NCBI RefSeq assembly: GCF_900095695.1
Contig: NZ_FMIQ01000080.1
Location: 17,661 to 81,660, forward strand
Direction of reading: 5' to 3'
Length of the DNA stretch: 64,000 bases
From: Hafnia alvei
Lineage (GTDB): Bacteria; Pseudomonadota; Gammaproteobacteria; Enterobacterales; Enterobacteriaceae
Position 1 is the first letter of the stretch; the number at the start of each line of letters is the position of its first letter. Shown here piece after piece: positions 56,856 to 64,000 of the stretch. The translations under genes were made by a program, and so were the position numbers. Below the pieces are notes generated by a model. It did no database searches. It saw only the letters and a program-made list of their open reading frames with translations, and was not told the origin of the DNA.

Positions 56856-57755
56856 TTACGCACGGGGATGATGCTGTTGATGTAGCTGTTTAAGTCGTTC
56901 AGTAGCTACATGCGTATAAATTTGGGTTGTGGACAGATCGCTATGTCCTAACAACATTTGTACGACACGCAAATCCGCCCCATGGTTCAGCAAATGAGTG
57001 GCAAAAGCGTGTCTGAGCACATGCGGTGATAAGCGAGAACTATCGATTCCTGCCAGTACCGCATAGTGTTTAATTCGATGCCAAAACGTTTGGCGCGTCA
57101 TCTGCTGGGCACGATTACTGGGGAACAACACGTCTATCGTTTGTCCATTCAGCAGCCATGGCCGACCATATTCCAGATAATACTCAATCCAGTAAACCGC
57201 CTCTTCCCCCAGCGGAACCAGTCGTTCTTTATTACCTTTACCGATAACGCGCACCACGCCCTGACGCAAACTGACATCGGCCTGCGTCAGCCCCACCAGT
57301 TCAGAAACGCGTAGTCCGGTGGCATAAAGCACTTCGAGCATCGCCTTATCCCGCAATTCTATCGGGTTCTCAACGCTTGGCGTTTGCAGCAACGTATCAA
57401 CCTGCTCCTCGGTGAGATCTTTAGGCAACCGCTGCGGTAGCTTTGGCGACGATAATAACGTCGTCGGATCGTCGCTGCGCATTTTTTCACGATAAAAATA
57501 CTGAAACAAACGACGCATGGCGCTAAGTAAACGAGCAGAGCTGGTTGCTTTATAGCCGCCATCAACGCGTTCAGCTAAGAAACTTTGCAGGTCAGAAACC
57601 TGAGCCTGTAATAAATCAGAATGATGATGCGCCAGCCATTCAGCCAGCGACCGTAAATCCAGACGATAAGAGGCCAGCGTATTTTCGGCTAAGTTACGTT
57701 CTAACCACAGCGCATCTAAAAATTGTTCTATCAGTGCCTGATCTTGCTCGTGCAC
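56856..57755 (-). CDS. xerD: Site-specific recombinase XerD
   Basis: Tyrosine recombinase that acts with XerC at dif to resolve chromosome dimers. The 299-residue form has the N-terminal SAM-like domain (FLDALWLERNLAENTLASYR) and catalytic residues R (ATGLRVSELVGL), K (GKGNKERLVP), HVLRHAFATH, GHSDLSTTQIY. I chose the GTG at 57755 (VHEQDQALIEQF) because GGAG lies six bases upstream and the length matches E. coli (298); an ATG at 57800 would add 15 residues. It is divergent from fldB. Confidence 0.93.
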   Translation of the reverse strand: MHEQDQALIEQFLDALWLERNLAENTLASYRLDLRSLAEWLAHHHSDLLQAQVSDLQSFLAERVDGGYKATSSARLLSAMRRLFQYFYREKMRSDDPTTLLSSPKLPQRLPKDLTEEQVDTLLQTPSVENPIELRDKAMLEVLYATGLRVSELVGLTQADVSLRQGVVRVIGKGNKERLVPLGEEAVYWIEYYLEYGRPWLLNGQTIDVLFPSNRAQQMTRQTFWHRIKHYAVLAGIDSSRLSPHVLRHAFATHLLNHGADLRVVQMLLGHSDLSTTQIYTHVATERLKQLHQQHHPRA

Positions 57756-57959
57756 CGGCGACTCCGTTGATAAAGGCTCAAACCAAGGTTTAGTGTGCAT
57801 TATGCCTGACACGGATTCAAATCTGATACACTCTGCTGTTATGTATTTGTAACCCGACGGCAGCAACGCCCCCGTGCTCTTTACATTACCGCAGCGTTGG
57901 CTACCTTCTTTCACCCTGATTGCCGCCTAGTCGCAGCTCGAATGTTTTTAGGTATTACT

Positions 57960-58478
57960 ATGAAGATAGGTCTTTTTTACGGCTCCAGCACTTGCTATAC
58001 CGAAATGGCGGCTGAAAAAATTCGCGATATTCTCGGCGCCGAGTTAGTCGATTTACATAACATCAAAGATATCCCCATCCAGCGCATGGAGGATTACGAC
58101 ATTTTGATCCTCGGCATTCCAACCTGGGACTTTGGTGAAATTCAAGAAGACTGGGAAGCCGTCTGGGATGCACTGCCAACCTTGAATCTACACAATAAAA
58201 TTATCGCCATGTATGGCATGGGCGATCAACTTGGTTATGGCGAATGGTTCCTCGATGCCCTTGGTATGCTTCACGACCGTTTACTGCCGCTAGGCGTGCA
58301 GTTTGTCGGCTATTGGCCAACAGAGGGCTATGAGTTTACCAGTCCTAAACCGGTGATTGACGATGGCAAACTGTTCGTTGGTTTGGCTCTCGACGAAGCG
58401 AATCAATACGATTTAAGTGACAAGCGCCTAGAACAATGGTGCGAGCAGATCATGCTGGAGATCGCTGAATTACTGTAA
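57960..58478 (+). CDS. fldB: Flavodoxin 2
   Basis: FMN electron carrier, 172 residues (E. coli FldB 173). The phosphate-binding loop is GSSTCYTE at residues 8-15, where FldA has a T-rich loop, and the isoalloxazine-binding loops are around PTWDFGE (about 55) and [10 protein letters not shown] (about 94). In E. coli fldB belongs to the SoxRS oxidative stress response; I could not place a SoxS site here. The ATG at 57960 gives [10 protein letters not shown]; the upstream open frame overlaps the xerD promoter region. Confidence 0.93.
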   Translation: MKIGLFYGSSTCYTEMAAEKIRDILGAELVDLHNIKDIPIQRMEDYDILILGIPTWDFGEIQEDWEAVWDALPTLNLHNKIIAMYGMGDQLGYGEWFLDALGMLHDRLLPLGVQFVGYWPTEGYEFTSPKPVIDDGKLFVGLALDEANQYDLSDKRLEQWCEQIMLEIAELL

Positions 58479-58517
58479 CGCGATGCTTATTGCACACATT
58501 GCATATAGAGAAACAAA

Positions 58518-58543
58518 AATGCCCGATGGAAATCTCGGGCATT
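58518..58543. terminator. Bidirectional terminator between fldB and cptA
   Basis: AATGCCCGA / TCTCGGGCATT stem with a short loop, preceded by AACAAAA and followed by ATTATT. Confidence 0.75.
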
Positions 58544-58548
58544 ATTCA

Positions 58549-58962
58549 CTAATCACTCTGGTGCGTTTGCATCAAAGTTCGGCGCAAATGGCACCATGCT
58601 TCTGGCGTCAAACTGTCTGCCGCAATCCATAAACGCTTTTTCTTTCCCTGATTTTTCACACTTTTTAAGGGTAGCAATGCGCCAAAATCACTGATCCAAG
58701 GCGTCTTACATAACTCCCACTCATTGTGTTGCCATTGAATATGATTATCCTCCAGAAAGCTAAACTCTCCCTGAATCTTAGCGATCTGCTTTTGACTGCG
58801 GATACATTCAAACACAACTAAAGTCAGCAACACTAGCCAATAAAAACTATAGTTTTCCGGCCAGGGTGCTAGCAAAATTAACAAAATCAGAATGCCATGC
58901 GTAACCAACATCAATAGTTGCGTTCGCCATGACACCCGTACATCACAACGCCATTGGTCCAC
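58549..58962 (-). CDS. cptA: CptA/YgfX membrane protein
   Basis: Inner-membrane protein of 137 residues (E. coli 135) with two adjacent membrane helices (about 15-53) and a soluble C-terminal domain. In E. coli it was described as a toxin that acts on cell-division proteins MreB and FtsZ; in Serratia YgfX affects prodigiosin. It overlaps sdhE by 20 bp and is the second gene of that operon. The physiological role is debated. Confidence 0.92.
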   Translation of the reverse strand: MDQWRCDVRVSWRTQLLMLVTHGILILLILLAPWPENYSFYWLVLLTLVVFECIRSQKQIAKIQGEFSFLEDNHIQWQHNEWELCKTPWISDFGALLPLKSVKNQGKKKRLWIAADSLTPEAWCHLRRTLMQTHQSD

Positions 58963-59209
58963 GATCTTTGTTTCGCGTTTGAATAAGTTTAACCATATGC
59001 GCTAATTCAGGATCCTTGGGTGAACCGTGGTTCATAAGCCAATTGAAAAGATCGGGATCGTCGCACTCAAGTAAGCGTACAAATGCCTGTTTATCTGTAT
59101 CGCTCAGCGAATCATACTCATGTTCGAAAAACGGCATAATGGAGATATCCAACTCACGCATACCGCGGCGGCAAGCCCAATGAATGCGTGATTTATTTCC
59201 TATATCCAT
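58943..59209 (-). CDS. sdhE: FAD assembly factor SdhE (CptB/YgfY)
   Basis: Small protein of 88 residues (same as E. coli) that promotes covalent flavinylation of succinate dehydrogenase and fumarate reductase, through the RGxxE motif seen here as RGMRELD (residues 15-21). It was also described as the antitoxin to CptA. AGGAG precedes the ATG. It is divergent from ygfZ, another factor for iron-sulfur or flavin enzymes. Confidence 0.94.
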   Translation of the reverse strand: MDIGNKSRIHWACRRGMRELDISIMPFFEHEYDSLSDTDKQAFVRLLECDDPDLFNWLMNHGSPKDPELAHMVKLIQTRNKDRGPMAL

Positions 59210-59586
59210 GATTTACTCACTCCTGATCAGTTAACCTTATTCTTATAAGATAATCTCGTAAGACACCCCGTAACTCACTGGGTTCCCAGTCGAGACGAGA
59301 TATGCGGCTCCATTTTAGCGCGAATCCAACGAAGATTTAGAAAATAGGTTCACAAACTGACATATTTATTAGCGCATTATGTACCAGACAGTGCCTTAAA
59401 CCTCGGCAAATATAAGGTTTATAGAAAAACTCGGAATTCTCCTCCCTCTTTGCCGCTTTAGTCCCACATATTTACCTCTGTGCGTGAGCATTTATCCCAA
59501 CTGCACGATATTTCCATTTGCAATCCTACCCGCCTCTCTTAACATGGTTAGATTCCATTTCGGGACTGCATTAGTAGGGAACCATC
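59210..59586. other. 377-bp divergent promoter region of sdhE-cptA and ygfZ
   Basis: Contains the start signals of both units. No gene is visible and I cannot define the promoters with confidence. Confidence 0.4.
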
Positions 59587-60576
59587 ATGACTTTGAACTC
59601 TCTTTTCGCGCCACGCCAACCGGTAGCCTCTAACCACCTGCCCTTAACGATAATGTTGCTCAACGATTGGCAGTTGGTAAACGTGACGGGGCCTGACGCT
59701 AGCAAATATTTGCAGGGCCAGCTAACCGTAGACGTTGCAGCACTCACTGAGCATGAACACACCCTCTGCGGGCATTGTGACGCGAAGGGGAAAATGTGGA
59801 GTGACCTGCGTTTATTCCACCGAGCAGAAGGCTTCTCTTATCTGATACGCCGCAGCGTGGCAGAAAATCAAATCACCGAATTAAAAAAATATGCGGTGTT
59901 TTCCAAGCTCACTATCAGCGCAGACAATGACGCCGTGATCCTCGGCGTTGCCGGCTTGAAAGCCGACGCTGCGCTTGCAGCCTATTTCCCGCAGTTGCCT
60001 GATGCCAACACACCGGCGATGACGCATGAAGACACCACGCTGCTCTATTTATCTCAGCCAGAAGCGCGCTATCTGCTGATAACCTCTTTATCCACCGCTG
60101 AAATGCTCACAGATAAACTGCGTGGCAGCGCGCAGTTTAACGACGGTCAACAGTGGATTGAGCTTGATATCGAAGCGGGCCTGCCTGTTATTGACGTCGC
60201 CAATAGCGGCCAGTTTATCCCTCAGGCCACGAATCTTCAGGCGCTGAACGGCATCTGCTTTAAAAAAGGCTGCTACACCGGCCAAGAGATGGTAGCTCGT
60301 GCTAAATATCGCGGTGCCAACAAACGTGCGCTTTATTGGCTGCAGGGTTCCGCTAGCCGCGTGCCACAAGCAGGTGAAGATTTAGAGCTCAAGTTAGGCG
60401 AAAACTGGCGACGTACTGGAACGGTATTAGCCGCCGTTCAGCTTAACGACGGCAGTCTCAACGTTCAGGTCGTGCTCAATAACGATTTAGAAGCCGATAG
60501 CGTACTGCGAGTTCGTGACGATGAAGGTGGAATGCTGACGATTCAACCGCTGCCATATTCGTTGGTGGAAGGGTAA
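59587..60576 (+). CDS. ygfZ: Folate-binding Fe-S cluster repair/tRNA modification protein YgfZ
   Basis: Tetrahydrofolate-dependent protein of the GcvT-like family that supports iron-sulfur enzymes such as MiaB, 329 residues (E. coli 326). The signature [17 protein letters not shown] (about residues 227-243) with its conserved cysteine is intact. AGGGA stands before the ATG at 59587. A 106-bp repeat follows the stop codon. Confidence 0.94.
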   Translation: MTLNSLFAPRQPVASNHLPLTIMLLNDWQLVNVTGPDASKYLQGQLTVDVAALTEHEHTLCGHCDAKGKMWSDLRLFHRAEGFSYLIRRSVAENQITELKKYAVFSKLTISADNDAVILGVAGLKADAALAAYFPQLPDANTPAMTHEDTTLLYLSQPEARYLLITSLSTAEMLTDKLRGSAQFNDGQQWIELDIEAGLPVIDVANSGQFIPQATNLQALNGICFKKGCYTGQEMVARAKYRGANKRALYWLQGSASRVPQAGEDLELKLGENWRRTGTVLAAVQLNDGSLNVQVVLNNDLEADSVLRVRDDEGGMLTIQPLPYSLVEG

Positions 60577-60591
60577 TTCATCTCATTGCTT

Positions 60592-60697
60592 GACCCCACC
60601 CCAGCCCTTCGCAGGGGAGGGGGCCGAACGGTTCTCGGTATTAATTTCGCACTCGATATGCTCCTCCCCCTGCAAAGGGGGAGGCTGGGAGGGGGTC
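60592..60697. repeat. 106-bp palindromic repeat, copy 3
   Basis: GACCCCACCCCAGCCCTTCG ... GGGGGAGGCTGGGAGGGGGTC with internal GGGGGCCGAACGG; the same design and length as copies 1 and 2 but a more diverged middle. It lies between the convergent 3' ends of ygfZ and the shikimate dehydrogenase-like gene. Confidence 0.8.
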
Positions 60698-60725
60698 TGT
60701 CAAACTAAAAGCACTTACCCCAATT

Positions 60726-61544
60726 TCACCCGCGCGCATATTTCGCCGCAGCCAAAAATAGCTCATGATCGGGGCGAATACCGGTATACAACACAAACTG
60801 CTCAACGGCCTGAATAGCAAAAACTTCAGCGCCGCTAATGACCGTTTTCCCCTGAGTCTTGGCATAACGGATCATCGGCGTTTCAGATGGCAACGCCACA
60901 ACATCAAAAATTACCTTCGCACGGTCGATCTCACCTTCGCTAAACGCCAGCGTATCAGCATCGGCACCCCCGCTCATGCCGATAGGCGTTGCGTTGATCA
61001 ACACATCGGCTTCCACGCCCTGCATATCTGGCCGCCACTCATAACCATATAGAGAGGCCAGTTGCTGCCCGGTTTTTTCATTCTTCGCCACAATATAGCC
61101 TTGCTTAAAGCCTGCGTCTTTTAACGCACAGGCCACGGCCTTCGCCATTCCACCGCTGCCACGTAGAGCAAATACTTGCTCAGGGGAAACGGCATACTGT
61201 GCCAAAAGCTGGGCAATCGCTAAATAGTCGGTGTTATACGCTTTGAGATAGCCATCGGTATTCACAATGGTGTTAACTGAATCAATGGCTTTAGCAGATG
61301 CATCCATCTCATCCACCAGCGGGATAACATCCTCTTTAAACGGCATCGAGATCGCGCAGCCACGGATCCCCAGCGCACGCACACCACCAATTGCCGCTTT
61401 GATATCTTTGGTCGTAAAAGCTTTGTAGAGATAGTCCAGATCGAGCGCATCATAAAGATAATTATGAAAACGTGTGCCGAAGTTGCTCGGACGCGCCGCC
61501 AGCGACATGCATACCTGAGTATCTTTGTTGAGATGTTTAGTCAT
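60726..61544 (-). CDS. Shikimate 5-dehydrogenase-like protein
   Basis: A 272-residue protein of the AroE/YdiB family, closest in feel to the SdhL group (Haemophilus HI_0607 type). The catalytic Lys lies in MPFKEDVIP (about residue 67) and Asp in AYNTDYLA (about 104); the glycine-rich NADP loop reads LRGSGGMAKAVACAL (about 125). The usual HSxSP substrate loop is replaced by AARPSNFG near residue 18, so the substrate may not be shikimate. GAAGAGG lies before the ATG at 61544; the frame is open to 61598. This gene is not in the E. coli ygfZ-trhA interval. Confidence 0.85.
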   Translation of the reverse strand: MTKHLNKDTQVCMSLAARPSNFGTRFHNYLYDALDLDYLYKAFTTKDIKAAIGGVRALGIRGCAISMPFKEDVIPLVDEMDASAKAIDSVNTIVNTDGYLKAYNTDYLAIAQLLAQYAVSPEQVFALRGSGGMAKAVACALKDAGFKQGYIVAKNEKTGQQLASLYGYEWRPDMQGVEADVLINATPIGMSGGADADTLAFSEGEIDRAKVIFDVVALPSETPMIRYAKTQGKTVISGAEVFAIQAVEQFVLYTGIRPDHELFLAAAKYARG

Positions 61545-61694
61545 AGAACCTCTTCGCCAAAAAATGAATCCAGAAAAGCCGCAGACTGATACCTGCATTT
61601 GTCACTATCATGGACTAAAACCGATAGGGTGAAAATGGCTGAGTTTCTTGCTAAAAGTTCCTCTTTTAATCTGCTCTCAGACTGAGCCAAAATG

Positions 61695-61721
61695 CAAAAA
61701 AGGAGCCCTTAGGCTCCTTTT
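61695..61721 (-). terminator. tsx terminator
   Basis: AAAAAAGGAGCC-CTTA-GGCTCCTTTT, 25 bp past the tsx stop. Confidence 0.88.
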
Positions 61722-61745
61722 GTATAGGCATCAACTTGGTGAAAC

Positions 61746-62630
61746 TTAGAAGTTGTAACCCGCAACCAGGTAGTAACCCCAGCCGGTAGATTTCACGTCA
61801 AAGTTACCTTTGCCGAAGTTCAGCTCAGTACCATCCTGCCATTGTCCGCCGTTATGGAAATAACGCGCAACGAAGGAGTAGTGCCAGTGATCGTAGTTCA
61901 GTGCCAAAATGTGGCTAGAAGCGATAGAGTTGCTGCTACGAATACGCTGGCCATTCAGGTCGCTGTGGCCAGAATCTTTACCTAAGTCGGAACCCCAGTC
62001 GAAGTTGGTGAAGCCGATGTAGCTCAACTTACCGCCCAATACTTCGGTGATTGGCACGAAGTATTTAACTTTGAAACGGTAACCGTCCCATTCGTTTTCG
62101 TTAGCTGCATCGTAGTTCTGCCACTGGTATTTTGCATACACGTTCATCGACAGGCTCATTGGCAAGCCGGTATCAATGTCGGTACCCAGACCCATATACC
62201 ATGTGCTCTGACGGCTATCGCTGTTACGACCCATATCGTAGATATAGTTATTCGCGAAATACCACTCTTTGAACGGGCCGAAGCTCAAATCGGTACCGGT
62301 CAGCTTATCAATAGAGAAGCGCGGTTCAATTTCCATGAACAATGGAGAACCGTGGTTCCAGATACCGCGAGAGGTGCTGTCGCCGCCGAAGAACATTGGC
62401 GCATCCACATAACCGTAAAAGTCGAACCAATCTTTCTTAGCAAAAGCTTCATACTCAAGGTAAGTATCGTCTCTCAGCTGTGGTCCAAAGCGCGTATGAG
62501 CGCTCCCCACCACGTTAACGCTTTGATGCCACCAGTCAGAAAGATATTCGCTGTTGTTGTCTGCTGCTACAGCGGTAACGCTGCTTGAAAGTGCAAGCAC
62601 GGTGCCTGCAGCTAAAATTATTTTTTTCAT
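61746..62630 (-). CDS. tsx: Nucleoside-specific outer membrane channel Tsx
   Basis: Twelve-stranded outer-membrane channel for nucleosides and deoxynucleosides, also a receptor for phage T6 and colicin K in E. coli. It is 294 residues, the E. coli precursor length, with a signal peptide ending TAVAA (about residue 22) and long conserved strands ([41 protein letters not shown]). The protein ends with Phe, the outer-membrane assembly signal (VAGYNF). The start is the ATG at 62630; eight more codons are open upstream. In E. coli tsx lies elsewhere (9 min), so its place here is specific to this lineage. Confidence 0.95.
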   Translation of the reverse strand: MKKIILAAGTVLALSSSVTAVAADNNSEYLSDWWHQSVNVVGSAHTRFGPQLRDDTYLEYEAFAKKDWFDFYGYVDAPMFFGGDSTSRGIWNHGSPLFMEIEPRFSIDKLTGTDLSFGPFKEWYFANNYIYDMGRNSDSRQSTWYMGLGTDIDTGLPMSLSMNVYAKYQWQNYDAANENEWDGYRFKVKYFVPITEVLGGKLSYIGFTNFDWGSDLGKDSGHSDLNGQRIRSSNSIASSHILALNYDHWHYSFVARYFHNGGQWQDGTELNFGKGNFDVKSTGWGYYLVAGYNF

Positions 62631-62739
62631 AATATTGCTACTTACCTTAAGCAAAATTCCCTGCCAGGGAAAAGACCCATGTAAACATCACCACAAATAG
62701 CCATCAATTGATCAACAACCCACCTTTCTGGCCGTGCGT

Positions 62740-62830
62740 ATTATAGAAATTATTGCTCACAAAAATCTGTGATCTCTGAATACATTTTTAAATACGTAAT
62801 CGATTGCGTTCACGTTTGCGATGAAAAAAT
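62740..62830 (-). promoter_or_regulatory. tsx promoter region
   Basis: On the minus strand a perfect -10 TATAAT lies at 62745-62740, with TGTGAGCAATAATTTC just upstream. Further upstream CATCGCAAACGTGAACGCAATCG-like sequence (about 62800-62822, two CGCAA words) resembles CytR/PurR operators; E. coli tsx is controlled by CRP-CytR and DeoR. The assignment of the regulator is weak. The rest of the 62631-63289 gap is AT-rich with no gene. Confidence 0.45.
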
Positions 62831-63289
62831 TCGGAGGGATTCTACAATCTTTGCAGCAATAATCAAATTTAAAACCGAACTGTTGTTATACAAATTGCCC
62901 TGAAAGGCTTATGCCATCTGGTATTAGATGATAAACGCTCGCGGTTTTTGTGTCTGAACAAAAATTTGCGCAACTTACCAAAGGAAAAAATTGACGAAAC
63001 TTTGCCGCTGTTACAATGTCGCAGGCGATAAATGTTTGAATGCTAATAAACCATTCACATTTTTGTGAAAATCATGACAAATAAGTTGATAAACAAATAT
63101 CAACAAAACCAATTTATTCGAACTAAAACCATATAATTATCTGATAAACAAAAATAAAGTCATTCGTGTCGTAATTAGCGCAATTATATTTGAGCTTACA
63201 CGTGTACACTGGAATAATTCTCAGATAACCTAGCTCTAGTTTTAAGCCACAGCATGATTTCCATTGTTCAACAGAGGTAGTGCCGCACT

Positions 63290-63940
63290 ATGGCAAAGGC
63301 AAACATTGTTCAGCAGGGATATTCACTGGCAGAGGAAGTTGCCAACAGCATCAGCCACGGAATTGGTTTTATTCTGGGGATCGTCGGCCTCGTATTATTG
63401 TTGGTACAAGCCATTGGCACCGGCGCCGATGCCACAGCAATCGCCAGCTATAGCCTTTACGGCGGCAGCATGATTTTGCTGTTTCTTGCATCCACGCTCT
63501 ATCACGCCATTTCGCATCAACACATTAAACGTTGGCTAAAGGTGTTTGACCACTGCGCCATTTATTTATTGATAGCAGGTACCTACACCCCATTCCTGCT
63601 CGTCGGATTAGATTCCACCCTAGCCAAGTGGCTGATGGGAGTCATCTGGGGTATTGCGCTGTTTGGTATTTTGTTCAAACTCGCGTTTGCCCATCGTTTT
63701 GAAGTGCTTTCACTTATCACCTACCTCACGATGGGGTGGCTGTCATTAATTGTTATCTATCAGTTGGCAACCAAACTGGCATGGGGGGGCGTAACGCTAC
63801 TGGCCGTGGGTGGGATTGTTTATACACTTGGCGTTATTTTCTACGTCAGTAAACGAATTCCATACAACCACGCGATCTGGCATGCGTTTGTATTGGGCGG
63901 ATGCGCCTGTCATTTTTTTGCGATTTATTTGTATGTGTAG
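63290..63940 (+). CDS. trhA: Hemolysin III/PAQR-family membrane protein TrhA (YqfA)
   Basis: Seven-helix inner-membrane protein of 216 residues (E. coli 219) of the PAQR/hemolysin III family, linked in E. coli to membrane energetics and unsaturated lipid balance. The conserved acid and metal-site residues are in SHGIG (about 22), STLYHAI (about 66), [17 protein letters not shown] (about 84) and the C-terminal [11 protein letters not shown] (about 193). The start follows AGAGGTAGTGCCGCACT; the ATG gives [20 protein letters not shown]. It closes the E. coli-like block fldB-cptA-sdhE-ygfZ-trhA, with two genes inserted before it. Confidence 0.94.
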   Translation: MAKANIVQQGYSLAEEVANSISHGIGFILGIVGLVLLLVQAIGTGADATAIASYSLYGGSMILLFLASTLYHAISHQHIKRWLKVFDHCAIYLLIAGTYTPFLLVGLDSTLAKWLMGVIWGIALFGILFKLAFAHRFEVLSLITYLTMGWLSLIVIYQLATKLAWGGVTLLAVGGIVYTLGVIFYVSKRIPYNHAIWHAFVLGGCACHFFAIYLYV

Positions 63941-64000
63941 ATCGAATGGGCAGGTTTTGTTCGCCTATTCTCTGTGCGACATGATGTAAGGTTTCGACCG

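Noticed and set aside
63064..63079. CRP site TGTGA-N6-TGACA between tsx and trhA
   Set aside because: One half-site is imperfect and it lies far from both start codons; not reported as a feature.

Overview
The window reads as an enterobacterial chromosome, most likely Hafnia or a close relative (Hafniaceae). This rests on a mid-range base composition, ERIC elements, OmrA/OmrB sRNAs, and two core gene blocks in Escherichia coli order: rppH-mutH-ygdQ-(phoA)-tas-lplT-aas-omrA/B-galR ... lysA-lysR at the left, and glyU-lysS-prfB-recJ-dsbC-xerD-fldB-cptA-sdhE-ygfZ-(sdhL-like, tsx)-trhA at the right. The genus is an inference from gene content and was not tested by any search.

Layout. 1-12.7 kb: mRNA decapping (rppH), mismatch repair (mutH), a TerC-type membrane protein, an unknown membrane protein, alkaline phosphatase with a good Pho box, Tas, the lysophospholipid pair lplT-aas, twin OmrA/B sRNAs with an ERIC element between them, galR and an AscG-like LacI regulator. 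12.7-36.4 kb: a complete formate hydrogenlyase island inserted between galR and lysA. It holds hycBCDEFGHI, a selenoprotein fdhF with in-frame UGA and SECIS, hydN, a second fdhF with Cys in place of Sec, hypF, hypABCDE (HypB with a very large His-rich insert), a detached hycA and the activator fhlA. Four transcription units start at -24/-12 (sigma-54) promoters. Each is preceded, 95 or 105-107 bp upstream, by an 18-bp palindrome of the form TTCGACA-N4-TGTCGAA (GTCGACA...TGTCGAC at hycA), which I infer to be the FhlA site.

36.6-51 kb: lysA/lysR, then an accessory stretch. It has two small genes, a five-to-six gene ynb-type lipid operon (CDP-alcohol phosphotransferase, CDP-DAG synthase, acyltransferase, hydrolase-methyltransferase fusion, PAP2-phosphatase fusion, small membrane protein), and a visibly AT-rich segment with two FimB/FimE-type recombinases and two IprA-like regulators (one frameshifted). 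Between the first recombinase and the broken regulator lies a 321-bp segment bounded by inverted repeats, the size of the E. coli fim switch: a candidate invertible element. No fimbrial genes accompany it. 51-64 kb: tRNA-Gly(CCC), then the second core block including prfB with its programmed +1 frameshift at codon 26.

Dispersed repeats: one intact 127-bp ERIC, one degenerate ERIC, several ERIC end remnants, and three copies of a ~106-bp palindromic element at gene ends. I saw no CRISPR array, insertion sequence or prophage.
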